In this document: piece by piece, positions 9,091-18,152 of the stretch
How positions within the stretch are numbered: the stretch's first letter is position 1
How the letters are laid out: every line of letters begins with the position of its first letter
Assembly: GCF_016767715.1 (NCBI RefSeq)
Contig: NZ_CP050145.1
Coordinates: forward strand, 2,976,001 to 3,040,000
Direction of reading: 5' to 3'
DNA length: 64,000 nucleotides
DNA from: Mycobacteroides chelonae
GTDB lineage: Bacteria > Actinomycetota > Actinomycetes > Mycobacteriales > Mycobacteriaceae
Translations under genes and position numbers: made by a program
Notes under the pieces: model-generated
What the model was told of the DNA's origin: nothing
The model's input: only the letters and a program-made list of their open reading frames with translations
The model's database searches: none

Positions 9091-10038
9091 TCAGTTCGTA
9101 CCGGTCTTTTTCAGTGTTGTTGAGCAAATCGTGAACTTTCTCTGCGCGTGCGCCCACCCACCATTTGCACATTGTTTTAGTGACGTCGTATCGAGAATAA
9201 CGGAGAATGGCTTCTCAATTGGGTAAGATTGGATATCATCGCAACTCACTTTTGTTGCGAACCAGGTTTGACCGTTAGCCATCTTTACGCAATCCATCCG
9301 ACTCCAATTATAATCGAGACAGTAGGTAAATTCAACTTTTCCCGTTCGCGAATAGTAACGCTGATCAGCATCGGATACACACTGGTCGGGAGTAGTAGCG
9401 ACTTGCACTATTCTGTAGTTCGCTTCACGCGATCCGCAGGGTAAGATCTGAGCGAATGGATTATCGGGCGTTTTACCTGAGAGATTGACACAACCGCCTA
9501 CGCCTTCGCCCGTTCCAACAAATTCACCGGGAATCTTATCGAAATCCGCTAGCACCTTATTGCGCGGAGCTGCCGGCTGGGTATTTGTCGCACAACTGCG
9601 AATAGTTATCCAAGATACACATACCAGGACAACTACACCAAATACGGCGAAACCACGTCTAGTCAGTCTCGATAGATCTTTCGGCGCATTCGGATCATCC
9701 ACGATGTGTGTTGGAAAGACGATCAATCCCGCGAAGGCCATCACGAACGACAACAATCGCACCATGCCAATACCAATGTAAGTTCCGGCGTATTGACCTT
9801 TCGACGCAAGGTACCAGGTGCTCCAAACATCAAGGCACAGCGAGAGCGCCAACAGCGAAACAGAGGCTACCGAGGTCCATCGCACAGTAGCCGGACGCGG
9901 CCATCTATGCAGCAACAGAACCCCCGCAATAGCAGCCAGGACGAAGAGCCAGCGTGGCCAGCTCAGGCCATAACTGGACAGCAGTCGGACTGTGATCCAG
10001 TAAGTTAGCGTCAGAACAACGGGGACGGCCCATTTCAT
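9091..10038 (-). CDS. Membrane protein with C-terminal Cys-rich (LppU-like) extracytoplasmic domain
   Basis: 315 aa from the ATG at 10038, which has AGAGGAAAC six bases upstream; an ATG at 10059 would overlap the previous stop (ATGA) and add seven residues. About five membrane segments occupy the first 150 residues. They are followed by a soluble domain with evenly spaced cysteines: GGCVNLSG, LPCGS, PDQCVSDAD, TYCLD, MDCVKM. The layout (GxCVxVSG, then xxCGSxxxNY, then CLD) resembles the mycobacterial LppU-type lipoprotein domain; this is from memory. It is the last gene of the MspA/PLA2 operon. Its function is unknown; binding or neutralising the upstream secreted proteins is a guess from position. 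Base composition is low in GC. Confidence 0.65.
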   Translation of the reverse strand: MKWAVPVVLTLTYWITVRLLSSYGLSWPRWLFVLAAIAGVLLLHRWPRPATVRWTSVASVSLLALSLCLDVWSTWYLASKGQYAGTYIGIGMVRLLSFVMAFAGLIVFPTHIVDDPNAPKDLSRLTRRGFAVFGVVVLVCVSWITIRSCATNTQPAAPRNKVLADFDKIPGEFVGTGEGVGGCVNLSGKTPDNPFAQILPCGSREANYRIVQVATTPDQCVSDADQRYYSRTGKVEFTYCLDYNWSRMDCVKMANGQTWFATKVSCDDIQSYPIEKPFSVILDTTSLKQCANGGWAHAQRKFTICSTTLKKTGTN

Positions 10039-10055
10039 AAGTTTCCTCTTATTTA

Positions 10056-11267
10056 TCATTTATGGGCAAATTCCACGACTAGGTAGTATGACTTCGCGAA
10101 TCCCTTGCATATCGCTTGATCTGGACCATTGCCCCAGGTCGAGGGTGACCATTTTTCCACCGGAAAAGCAACATCACAGGCCTCGAACAAATCATTCTGA
10201 AACGCAACGTTGCACGCATGGTAGGTACTATCGTGGAAGTTGTTGTCTTCATGTTCATAGCACATATCATGTCGTGCACAGGAATAGGCGAAATCTGCTC
10301 CCGTGGGGTCGTCTTCTGACTTTGTGCAGTAGTCGTGGAGAGATTTTTTGTTCGGGTCTGTCACCTTGCTATCAGGATCATAAATATACCCGCAGGGCAT
10401 CATGAAGACTTTATCTCGACTGACCGATTGTCCAGGGTAGAAACTTGTGTCGCAGTTTCGATCAAATTGCTTGATCCTCTCAGGGTCGCATTTTCTACAG
10501 GTGCCGTCAGCACTGGGTATATCTCGCTGAAACCCCGTTAATTGAATACCGCTTCTAGTCACGCCGTCAAACCTCGAGGGAACAAAGGCAGAACTTGAAG
10601 CGCTCATCACACAATCCAGCATCCGATCCGTGTCTTGATTCCCGTCAGATGGTTCCGGCTCTTGCGTTGCCGATGGCTTCGACGTTTGAGGCTGTTGAGT
10701 TTGCGTTGGCGCCTCACTTGGCTGCTGCCCCTCCTGAGGCGACTGTTGCCCCTGCTGCGGTGAACCCTGCTGGGGCGCTTGATAGTCGGGGTTCGGTTCA
10801 CCCGGCCCCTGGGTGTATTCCGCCGGTCCATGATCGATCGGCTGCTGTTCTCCATTCGCCGCCCGCTGCCATGTGCCGTCTGCGTTTTGGCCCGGCTGCA
10901 GGCCCTGCTGCGGGCCATTAGCCTGCCCTGGCTGCTGGGGAGCACCCTGAGCTGGCGTGTTGTAGATGTTGACGCCGCCGTTCTGGTCCAACGGCGGCTG
11001 ATTGGCACCCTGGTAGTCCAGCTGCGACGGCATCGAGGGTGGCTGGAACTGGCTACCTCCTCCGGGAGGTCCAGTCATCCCGCCGCCACCGGGGCCAGTT
11101 GGCCCTGTAGGGTCGGCGCCCACGGTGGCGACTGTGGAAAACCCGCTACCCGGTTCAGTGTGATCACCTAGTACTTTGGCCCCACCTACGGCCAGAGCAG
11201 CGATCGCGATGACCGCAGATGCTCTACGTAACCCAATCGGCATGCGCCACTTATCACTCATGACCAT
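10056..11267 (-). CDS. Secreted Pro/Gln-rich protein with prokaryotic phospholipase A2 domain
   Basis: 403 aa. An AGGAAAGG ribosome site lies 7 bases before the ATG. An N-terminal hydrophobic helix (residues about 14-34) serves as signal or anchor. A long low-complexity linker (about 40-205) rich in Pro, Gln and Gly follows. The last 110 residues carry the group XIV secreted PLA2 signature: DYCTKSEDDPTGADF then SCARHDMCYE, with the catalytic pair His333-Asp334. This matches the pattern of the Streptomyces enzyme (D-x-C-T, D-x-P-x-G, C-A-R-H-D). The predicted activity is hydrolysis of sn-2 ester bonds of phospholipids outside the cytoplasm. Several Cys pairs suggest disulfides. Its stop overlaps an alternative start of the downstream membrane gene. 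Confidence 0.82.
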   Translation of the reverse strand: MVMSDKWRMPIGLRRASAVIAIAALAVGGAKVLGDHTEPGSGFSTVATVGADPTGPTGPGGGGMTGPPGGGSQFQPPSMPSQLDYQGANQPPLDQNGGVNIYNTPAQGAPQQPGQANGPQQGLQPGQNADGTWQRAANGEQQPIDHGPAEYTQGPGEPNPDYQAPQQGSPQQGQQSPQEGQQPSEAPTQTQQPQTSKPSATQEPEPSDGNQDTDRMLDCVMSASSSAFVPSRFDGVTRSGIQLTGFQRDIPSADGTCRKCDPERIKQFDRNCDTSFYPGQSVSRDKVFMMPCGYIYDPDSKVTDPNKKSLHDYCTKSEDDPTGADFAYSCARHDMCYEHEDNNFHDSTYHACNVAFQNDLFEACDVAFPVEKWSPSTWGNGPDQAICKGFAKSYYLVVEFAHK

Positions 11268-11376
11268 GAGAAGGCCTTTCCTATCCCGTGCACTGTTGCC
11301 GGACTCGCCGACGGAAACTGGCCGCTAAACTCATCGAGTTCGTTGTATGACATGGACTTCCAACTGATTGACGGCG

Positions 11377-12636
11377 TCACTGGCAATACCTGTTGTTATT
11401 TGAGGGCAGCCTGCGGGTATCGGCCGCTGGCGTGATGGGCTGACACAGGGGCCCGGTGAGCATGTTGGCTTTAACCCAGGCCACCTCATCGCTCGCCACG
11501 TGCTGGCAGGCGTCATAGTCGTCGCCTTGCTGTCCGAATGTCGAAACGCAGTTGGTGGACATGTTGGCGAACAGGGTGTTGTTGCAGACATCCGTCGAGG
11601 TGTTCGACGGGGTGGCGTCCAGGCACATCTGCTGGCGCTGGCAGGACACGGTGAAGTCTGCCGCGCGCCCATCGGCGGACCGGAATTCGTTGGGTCCGCC
11701 CTGACAGCCACCGCTGTGCCGCTGTGCGTAGAGCGCCGGGTCAATGCCGGCGGGCCGATAAGTGCCTGCAGGGTCAGTAACGTAGTCAACAGGTTGGGTG
11801 ATCACCTGCGGCGCGCCGACTCCACCGGGCATGCCGCCCCAGTCCGCAGTCAGCGCGCCGCTGGTGGGTGTGTTTGAGGCACGGTAGGAGAGGGTGATCT
11901 CGATGGGGAAGGCGAAGATGTTGGCCTCGCCCAGGTTGATCAGAATGTTGGTCTGGTTCGGAAAGCCCGGACCGATACCCGGTGACACCGTGACGGGGGC
12001 ACCCTTGGAGTCTCGGGCCACCGGAATGGAGAACGTGCCGACGACCGTTGCAGGGCGACCTGGGTGAGGATCGGTTTCCACCAAGACGACATTGGTGCCC
12101 TGACGTAGGTGCGTGCCCTCAGGGATGCGCACCCCGACCTGCATATCCGACGGCGAGAAGATCGTCTTGCGACGAATCACAATGTCACCGCCGCCACCGG
12201 AGAATGGGATCACCTCGTAATCAACGTCGTTGGAGGTATAGGTGGCCCCGCCATCTCCGGACCAGGCCGCGGCTTGCAGCGTCATCTCGCCCGGTAGGTG
12301 GATCGCGATGTTCTTGCCGGCCCAGGTGGTCGGGAAGAAGATGCCGTCCTTGGCGAACATCGGCACCGTGAAGTTCGACAGCTCGCGTGCGGCCGCTAGA
12401 GGCTGGCCCATGCCGTTGCCTTCGCCCTGCGGGGCACTCGACGAGACTTTGGCTCCACCAATGTTGTTGATGCGCGGTGCATCCTGGGGCATCTCGCGCG
12501 GCGCTGGCAGCGGTGCAGGCGTCGGTACCGCCGGATCGGCATGTGCCCGAACGATTGCCGCACCCGACCCCTCGGCGGGTATCACAACCAACCCAGCAGC
12601 AAGAAGTATCAGCGCAATTCTGAAAACTTTAGTCAT
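11377..12636 (-). CDS. Secreted protein with degenerate PLA2-like C-terminus
   Basis: 419 aa; the ATG at 12636 overlaps the porin stop (TGATG). A signal peptide (residues about 1-35, ending near VRAHADP) precedes a Pro-rich segment and a large domain of unknown family with beta-rich character (about 75-300). The C-terminal 100 residues look like the PLA2 domain of the next gene: ADFTVSCQRQQMCLD aligns with the neighbour's C-x-R-H-D-M-C block and is followed by a similar Cys spacing. The catalytic His-Asp is Gln335-Gln336 here. It should therefore be inactive as a lipase and may bind lipid or act as a partner. It sits between the MspA-like porin and the active PLA2 gene, 109 bases from the latter. 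Confidence 0.7.
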   Translation of the reverse strand: MTKVFRIALILLAAGLVVIPAEGSGAAIVRAHADPAVPTPAPLPAPREMPQDAPRINNIGGAKVSSSAPQGEGNGMGQPLAAARELSNFTVPMFAKDGIFFPTTWAGKNIAIHLPGEMTLQAAAWSGDGGATYTSNDVDYEVIPFSGGGGDIVIRRKTIFSPSDMQVGVRIPEGTHLRQGTNVVLVETDPHPGRPATVVGTFSIPVARDSKGAPVTVSPGIGPGFPNQTNILINLGEANIFAFPIEITLSYRASNTPTSGALTADWGGMPGGVGAPQVITQPVDYVTDPAGTYRPAGIDPALYAQRHSGGCQGGPNEFRSADGRAADFTVSCQRQQMCLDATPSNTSTDVCNNTLFANMSTNCVSTFGQQGDDYDACQHVASDEVAWVKANMLTGPLCQPITPAADTRRLPSNNNRYCQ

Positions 12637-13370
12637 CACAGGTCTTTCGGCTCGCCGTAGACGGTTTGGGTGTCATTGCCGTTCTCGGTGCGGATCCGGA
12701 AGGTCGCGAACGATTGGATCTTGACCTGGCCGCCGCAGCCGTCGGCCTCCACGTTCTGGTTACGCACCTGTGAGACCGCATGCATGTTGCGGAAGTTGAT
12801 CCGGTCCATCGGCAGCTGCGCCAAACCGCCCGGCTTGAGCAGCACACGCATATAACCGCCGATGTGCTCCTGGGCACCCACCGAGGCACCACCGGAGACG
12901 CCGCCGAAACCGCCGCCCTGACCACCACCGCCGCCGGACCCGCCCTGCCCGCCGCCATACGCTCCGCCATACGCCTGCCCATTGAGCTGCTGGCTAAGCG
13001 TCAAACCGAGGTCACCGCCCAGTTCGACACCCGAGGAGGAGTCGGTGCGGCAGCCCACGAAGTACCCGGTCTCCAGCTGGGCATCCTGAATAACCGCCGA
13101 ACCCGCACCCGAGATCGTGGCCTCCGCGCGATACGACACCCGGGCTTGCCACGAGTTGCTTGCCCCCGCGATGTTGTCGATGTGATCGATCACCTCATTG
13201 GTCATCGTCAACCCGACCGTCCACCCGTCATCGGTCACGAACTGCTGATGCTGATCCGGCATCACCTGCGGATCGGCCAACGCGGGGGGCAGTGCGCTCA
13301 GCAGTGTGGCGGCAACCAGCGATGAGGTTGCGAGCGTCTTTCGTGTCGTTATGGGCACGAGCGACAGCAT
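12636..13370 (-). CDS. MspA family porin-like protein
   Basis: 244 aa with a signal peptide ending near LPPALADPQ. MspA landmarks are in order: DDGWTVGLTMTNEVIDH, the conserved central TGYFVGC and SSGVELGG, LLKPGGLAQLPMD, and the C-terminal VEADGCGGQVKIQSFATF through TQTVYGEP. MspA-family proteins are octameric outer-membrane channels or related envelope proteins. This one has a Gly-rich insertion (about residues 132-157, strings of GGG/QGG) where MspA has its rim and constriction loops. It is the first gene of a tight four-gene operon with two secreted PLA2-fold proteins and a membrane protein, which is unusual for a nutrient porin. No strong ribosome site is seen at the start. Confidence 0.82.
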   Translation of the reverse strand: MLSLVPITTRKTLATSSLVAATLLSALPPALADPQVMPDQHQQFVTDDGWTVGLTMTNEVIDHIDNIAGASNSWQARVSYRAEATISGAGSAVIQDAQLETGYFVGCRTDSSSGVELGGDLGLTLSQQLNGQAYGGAYGGGQGGSGGGGGQGGGFGGVSGGASVGAQEHIGGYMRVLLKPGGLAQLPMDRINFRNMHAVSQVRNQNVEADGCGGQVKIQSFATFRIRTENGNDTQTVYGEPKDL

Positions 13371-13589
13371 TAAGTGCCTGGAGGGCGCTGACCAGTGCAG
13401 TAATCGTCATATGAGTAGCACTAACACCCTAAGGAGCGGCCAGAGGCAGGATGCAGATTGGTTAGCGAGGTGACTCAGTCGACACTCCCCTCGTCACGCC
13501 GACGTTGTGCTCCAGAAGCGGGGGCATCAGTGCCACAACATCTTTGAAGAACCGCTCAGCGCCCACGCATGCCGACCGGAGTCGCCTTG

Positions 13590-14582
13590 CTAGAGAGCGA
13601 CCAGCAGTCGATCTCGGATCGGCGTTTCCGTCGCCTCAACAACTTCCGGGAGTAACCCTGCTGGGTTCGGAATGTGCCGTTGTTGTGTAAGGCGTGACTG
13701 GTCATCAGCGGGAAGCAGGTCCACGCGGTTGGGGGTTTTCCATAACTCGATGGATTGAACAACCCAATAGACACCGAACTCCACGACCAGCGCGATCTCC
13801 AAGATGATGAACCAATGGCTCCATGTCCTCAGTACGCCGTGTAGCACCGAAACCACAATCAACGTCGCGATCATGGTCGCCGCAATGACTTGGTAGAGCG
13901 CGTGATACAGGCGGCGATGCGGGCATTTCGTGTCATCTTGACGGCTAACGAGGAACGCGGTGATGGCGACGGTGACGATGATTGCCAGGAACATCAGTGC
14001 GGCAGCGATCTTGTGGGCGTGCGCGTCGAAGAACGGCCGGAAGAAGACCAACGCAATAAGGCCGCCGCCCATGATCGCCCGCGAGACGTACAGCGACACT
14101 GTGCCCAAGACGCTCTTGGGCCGTACCGTGCCGGTGCGCCGGTGCAACCACCAGGACACCGCGCGCGCAAGCCCCAGGGCGATGACAACAGCCCACACGT
14201 TGTCGGTGATCGCGTAACTGACGTTGCCGTCCACCGGCAGATCGTGACTGCCGCACAACAGGACTGGTCGATTGTTGGGAACCATGGCGACAATGAAGGC
14301 CAACACCCCCGACAGAGTCAGTAGCACGTCCTCGGTGTCGCTACTGCCCTTGTAGACGATGAGTTGCACGCCGATGCCGCACAGCGCTGCGATGAATATT
14401 CCGTGCGCCGTGGTGAAGTAGTAGTCGCTGATCGTGGCTTGCCAGCACGAGGCCATCATCCGCTCGCCGCCCACCGCCACACCGAGCATCACAATCATCA
14501 CGACCATGCCGGCCCGCAAGTATCGGTAGGTCTCCAACGTCACATCGTGAGTGTGTGGCGTTACGCCGTCTGACATTGTCAT
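13590..14582 (-). CDS. Multi-pass membrane protein of unknown function
   Basis: 330 aa from the ATG at 14582, with GGGGAGGAGCAC just upstream. About seven to eight hydrophobic segments are spread over residues 20-275, with a short charged C-terminal tail. A segment with the sequence SDYYFTTAHGIFIAALCGIG and a Cys-containing loop VLLCGSHD are visible, but I recognise no family. It lies 49 bases downstream of the XRE regulator on the same strand, so the two are probably co-transcribed and divergent from the 11-gene operon. A role in transport or sensing linked to that operon is possible but not shown. Confidence 0.7.
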   Translation of the reverse strand: MTMSDGVTPHTHDVTLETYRYLRAGMVVMIVMLGVAVGGERMMASCWQATISDYYFTTAHGIFIAALCGIGVQLIVYKGSSDTEDVLLTLSGVLAFIVAMVPNNRPVLLCGSHDLPVDGNVSYAITDNVWAVVIALGLARAVSWWLHRRTGTVRPKSVLGTVSLYVSRAIMGGGLIALVFFRPFFDAHAHKIAAALMFLAIIVTVAITAFLVSRQDDTKCPHRRLYHALYQVIAATMIATLIVVSVLHGVLRTWSHWFIILEIALVVEFGVYWVVQSIELWKTPNRVDLLPADDQSRLTQQRHIPNPAGLLPEVVEATETPIRDRLLVAL

Positions 14583-14631
14583 GTGCTCCTCCCCACCGCA
14601 GGTTAGCCGATCAGCCGCCAAGCCCTGTGGT

Positions 14632-15489
14632 TCAACGCTTTTCCGCCTCCGCGAGCAGGCTATGGAGTGCCTGCCTGTCCGAATCAGTGACCGGGCTCTG
14701 CAGGATCAGGGTCAATGACGGGTACTGAACCAAGCGGAGCTGGGCAAGGTCCAGATGGATCTCGCCGACAAGGTGGTGACGGATGACGTGCCGCGGCTCG
14801 GTAAACGTCCCCACCTGATAGTCAGACCACCGCTCGCGGAAGTAGGGGCTGGATTCACTCAGCCGCGCCACCAATTGGGCTAGCTGAGAATCCTGGGGGT
14901 TACGGCCAACCACCGCACGGAATTGAGCGATCAGCGCCTGTGCACGCAGGTCCCAGTCGACGACGAGATCACGCAGGCCTGGGTCGTTGAAGAACAGCCA
15001 GAGCAGGTTGCGCTCTTGCGTGGGAATGGTTTCCAGCTCACGCCAGATCTCTCCGTACACCAGATTCCAGGCACAGATGTCGAAGCGTTGATCGATAACG
15101 CATGCGGCATTGGGCAGCAGGTTCGCGACTAAGCGCCCGAGGCGTGCGTCCAACTCCGACTCGTGAATGGGGTCAGGCAACGCATGTTGAGGCAGCGGGA
15201 GATTCGCGAGTGCACGCACGTGCCGGTGCGCGGCCTCCTCGAGGAGTAACGCCCGGGCAATGCTGTCGATCACCTGCGCAGAAGTGCTCACCACCCGCCC
15301 CTGCTCTAGCCACGTGTACCAAGCAAGGCCAACCCCGGCAAGCTGGGCAACTTCCTCTCGCCGCAGGCCTGGGGTGCGCCGTTTTCCGATAGTCTCCGCT
15401 AATCCGACGTCGGCGGGCTTGACGGCCGCCCGGCGCGCACGCAGGAATGCACCTAGTTCAGCGCGCCGCGCCAACTCGCCTCCCGACAT
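14632..15489 (-). CDS. XRE family regulator with MmyB-like ligand-binding domain
   Basis: 285 aa. An N-terminal helix-turn-helix (residues about 10-75) has the typical RRTPGLRREEVAQLAGV and WYTWLEQGR. An MmyB-type PAS-like domain (about 105-280) follows, with NAACVIDQRFDICAWN, LWLFFNDP and the terminal PSLTLILQSPVTDSD. MmyB-family regulators sense small hydrophobic ligands and commonly control an adjacent, divergently transcribed oxidoreductase or biosynthetic operon. Here the divergent neighbour is the 11-gene operon beginning at 15719, with 229 bases between the starts, so it is the best candidate for that operon's regulator. No clear inverted repeat was identified in the gap. Confidence 0.9.
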   Translation of the reverse strand: MSGGELARRAELGAFLRARRAAVKPADVGLAETIGKRRTPGLRREEVAQLAGVGLAWYTWLEQGRVVSTSAQVIDSIARALLLEEAAHRHVRALANLPLPQHALPDPIHESELDARLGRLVANLLPNAACVIDQRFDICAWNLVYGEIWRELETIPTQERNLLWLFFNDPGLRDLVVDWDLRAQALIAQFRAVVGRNPQDSQLAQLVARLSESSPYFRERWSDYQVGTFTEPRHVIRHHLVGEIHLDLAQLRLVQYPSLTLILQSPVTDSDRQALHSLLAEAEKR

Positions 15490-15718
15490 GCCAGCAACTT
15501 TAACTGAGTATTACTGCCACTCCTATGACCATTGCACTACTGGTTAGCCACCGGCCCCCTGCCCAGACTTGGCGAGAACGACCCCTGGCCGGGCCGCTCA
15601 CCCATAGGCACGTAGCGGACCGTACCGAGACAGTCACGCCTGTGTCCATGACGTAACGGTGCTGAATAGGAATTGCGAGACTATGGTTGGCGAACAGAAC
15701 TACCAGGAGGGGCTCGTG

Positions 15719-16546
15719 GTGCCGAAGAAGATCTTGATTGTCCTGTCGGAGTTCGGCTACTGGGGTGAGGAACTGGTCGGCCCCGCCGAAGTGTTCGACT
15801 CCGCGGGCTATGAGCTGACGTTCGCGACCCCGACAGGAAAGCGCCCCATCGCCCTCCCCCCCAGCCTTGACGAGAACTTTGTCGATCCGCCGCTCGGCCG
15901 CGCAGTAACCACCGCCGAGATGGCGGCCAAGGCGAAGGAATGGAATAACTCACCGCGCCTTGATAATCCGGTAAGCCTGCACCGATTGATTCCCGAGCGC
16001 CCCTACCTGAGCGATGTGAACTACCTACGGGCGCTCGAGAGGTATAACCAGGATCTTGCAACCGCGGTGGCGGCGTTGGTTTCCGGTTACGACGGCCTTC
16101 TCATCGTGGGCGGCAGCGGTCCCATCGTGGATTTGGCCAACAACGAACGCCTACATGCGCTCATCCTTGGCTTCGTCGCGGACGGCAAGGTAATCGCCGC
16201 CGAGTGCTACGGAGTTACCTGTCTAGCATTCGCTCGCGATTGGGGCACCAGACGCAGCATCCTGGAGGGCAAGCACGTCACCGGCCACCCCAAGGAATAC
16301 GACTACAAGGACGGGACCGGGTTCGTAGGTACCGACCTGAACATGGGGCCTCCCCCTTATCCGCTTGAGTACATCCTGCGGGACGCGACTGGCCCGGCAG
16401 GTGGCTTCCACGGCAACGTCGGTAGGCGGCTGTCGGCATTGGTGGACTATCCGTTTGTCACCGGCCGCTCTACTCCCGATTCCCAGCTGACCGGGCAGCT
16501 CGTCGTGGAGGTACTGGAACACGGATTGCGCCGCTATGGGTGGTAG
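15719..16546 (+). CDS. DJ-1/PfpI family protein (class I glutamine amidotransferase-like)
   Basis: 275 aa from a GTG at 15719 with AGGAGGGG eight bases upstream; a GTG at 15716 and an ATG at 15683 are alternatives. The fold landmarks are KKILIVLSEFGYWGEELVGP at the N-terminus, GYDGLLIVGG, and the nucleophile elbow AAECYGVTC with Cys163. The relatively long insertions between strands resemble the Hsp31/class III type of the superfamily. Members act as glyoxalases/deglycases, chaperones, hydratases or amidases on reactive carbonyls. First gene of the 11-gene operon; the next gene overlaps it by 11 bases. The presence of a second DJ-1 gene two positions on suggests a pathway handling keto- or aldehyde-sugars. 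Confidence 0.82.
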   Translation: MPKKILIVLSEFGYWGEELVGPAEVFDSAGYELTFATPTGKRPIALPPSLDENFVDPPLGRAVTTAEMAAKAKEWNNSPRLDNPVSLHRLIPERPYLSDVNYLRALERYNQDLATAVAALVSGYDGLLIVGGSGPIVDLANNERLHALILGFVADGKVIAAECYGVTCLAFARDWGTRRSILEGKHVTGHPKEYDYKDGTGFVGTDLNMGPPPYPLEYILRDATGPAGGFHGNVGRRLSALVDYPFVTGRSTPDSQLTGQLVVEVLEHGLRRYGW

Positions 16547-18140
16547 CCCACTGCGGCCCGCCCGCCGAGCGGTGGTGGAGCAACTTGAGGCGCAGGGCGT
16601 GCAATACGTCTTCGGCAACCCCGGCACCATCGAGCAAGGCCTCATCGACGAGATCGAGCATTCCGCCATCGCCTATGTGCTCGCACTGCAGGAGGCGGCA
16701 GCCATCGGCATCGCGGACGGGTACGCACGGGCAGGACAACGTTTGGCCGTCGCACAGCTTCACAGTGGCGTCGGCCTGGGCAACGGCATCGGCATGCTCT
16801 ACCAGGCGATGCGGGGAGGCAGCCCACTGCTAGTCCTCGTGGGCGAGGCTGGCCTGACCTTTGACGCCTTCGAGGCACAGATGGCTGCCGACTTGGTCGG
16901 CATGGCAAAACCTGTGAGTAAGAACGTTTTTCGTGTGTTACACCCACAATCCACACTGCGAGTGTTGCGCCGCGCCATCCAGACGGCACTTACCCCGCCA
17001 TGCGGGCCCGTTGTGGTAGTGCTGCCCGCGGACCTCCTCGACCAAGAGACCGACGAGGATGTCCGCGCGGTATGCCCCCCGGTCACCCGAGTCGCCCCGT
17101 CTGATGCGGTGCTGACGAAAGCCGTCGGCCTGCTCAATGTGCCCGGTCGCAAGGTGATCGTGATGGGAGACGGTATCACCGCCAGTGGCGCGCAGGCCGA
17201 GCTCGCCCGCGCAGCGGAGGCACTCGGCGCGGATGTGTATGGCGCCAACGATTCCGGGACCAACATGAGCAGCGAGAACCCCAGCTACCGTGGGCAGCTC
17301 GGCCATATGTACGGCCAGGACAGCACCCGGCTACTTGCCGATGCCCGGTCGGTTCTGATTGTCGGTACCTACGTCTTCCCCGAGGTGTACCCGGACCTGC
17401 ACTCGCCATTTCATCCGGACGCGAACATCGTGCACATCGATTTGGATGTGTCATCGATCGGGAAGAACTTTCCCGTAGACCTCGGGATTCTCGGTGACCC
17501 CAAATACAGCCTGGCGCGCTTACTGGCCATCCTCGGCCGGTTCTGTCCCGACCAAAAAGATGACGCTACACAGACTTTCACTCTTCCCGAGCTCACCAGC
17601 ACTTCACCGCTGGAGGCCGTCATCCGGTCAATCGCCGTGCAGGCGCGCCACCGCCTCGTCTTCGATGAGGCACTGACATGCTCCCCGCTCGTCACCCGCT
17701 ACCTGGCTTCACAGACACCTGGGGACTATCTGCTCACCCGCGGCGGGTCGTTGGGGGTCGGCATACCAGGAGTGGTCGGGGCCAAGTTCGCCTGCCCCAA
17801 TCGCGAAGTGATCGCCTTCACCGGCGACGGGGGTGCGATGTACACACCGCAGGCACTGTGGACCGCACACCGCTACGGGCTTGCCATCAAGGTGGTGATC
17901 TGCAACAACCAGCGATACAAGCTCCTCGATAACAACATCGAACACTACTGGCACACCCAAGGAACTCCGGAACACCAGCACCCCAGCTCTTTTGGGCTAG
18001 CGCCCTCAGTGAATTTCGTGAATCTTGCACTGTCGATGGGCATACAGGCGCAGCAGGTGGAAAAGGCAAGCGACGCCGAAGACGCCGTTACCGCGATGCT
18101 CAACCACGACGGCCCCTACCTCATCGACGCGACAGTCTAA
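16536..18140 (+). CDS. Thiamine pyrophosphate-dependent enzyme (acetolactate synthase/benzoylformate decarboxylase-like)
   Basis: 534 aa, with the three-domain layout of TPP enzymes. The N-terminal Pyr domain has the activating Glu in LALQEAAAIGIADGYAR. The central domain follows from about residue 185. The C-terminal PP domain carries the TPP/metal motif AFTGDGGAMYTPQAL through VICNNQRY. The length and motifs fit the acetolactate synthase/benzoylformate decarboxylase branch, which forms or cleaves C-C bonds next to a keto group. It lies between two DJ-1 genes and overlaps the first by 11 bases. Substrate not determinable; decarboxylation of a 2-keto acid or carboligation of a small aldehyde are both plausible. 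Confidence 0.85.
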   Translation: MGGSPLRPARRAVVEQLEAQGVQYVFGNPGTIEQGLIDEIEHSAIAYVLALQEAAAIGIADGYARAGQRLAVAQLHSGVGLGNGIGMLYQAMRGGSPLLVLVGEAGLTFDAFEAQMAADLVGMAKPVSKNVFRVLHPQSTLRVLRRAIQTALTPPCGPVVVVLPADLLDQETDEDVRAVCPPVTRVAPSDAVLTKAVGLLNVPGRKVIVMGDGITASGAQAELARAAEALGADVYGANDSGTNMSSENPSYRGQLGHMYGQDSTRLLADARSVLIVGTYVFPEVYPDLHSPFHPDANIVHIDLDVSSIGKNFPVDLGILGDPKYSLARLLAILGRFCPDQKDDATQTFTLPELTSTSPLEAVIRSIAVQARHRLVFDEALTCSPLVTRYLASQTPGDYLLTRGGSLGVGIPGVVGAKFACPNREVIAFTGDGGAMYTPQALWTAHRYGLAIKVVICNNQRYKLLDNNIEHYWHTQGTPEHQHPSSFGLAPSVNFVNLALSMGIQAQQVEKASDAEDAVTAMLNHDGPYLIDATV

Positions 18141-18152
18141 ACGGGAGCGAAT

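Noticed and set aside
15490..15718. Operator for the MmyB-type regulator (GTCA-N12-TGAC at about 15630-15650)
   Set aside because: Half-sites of only four bases are expected by chance in a gap of this size, and no second copy exists.
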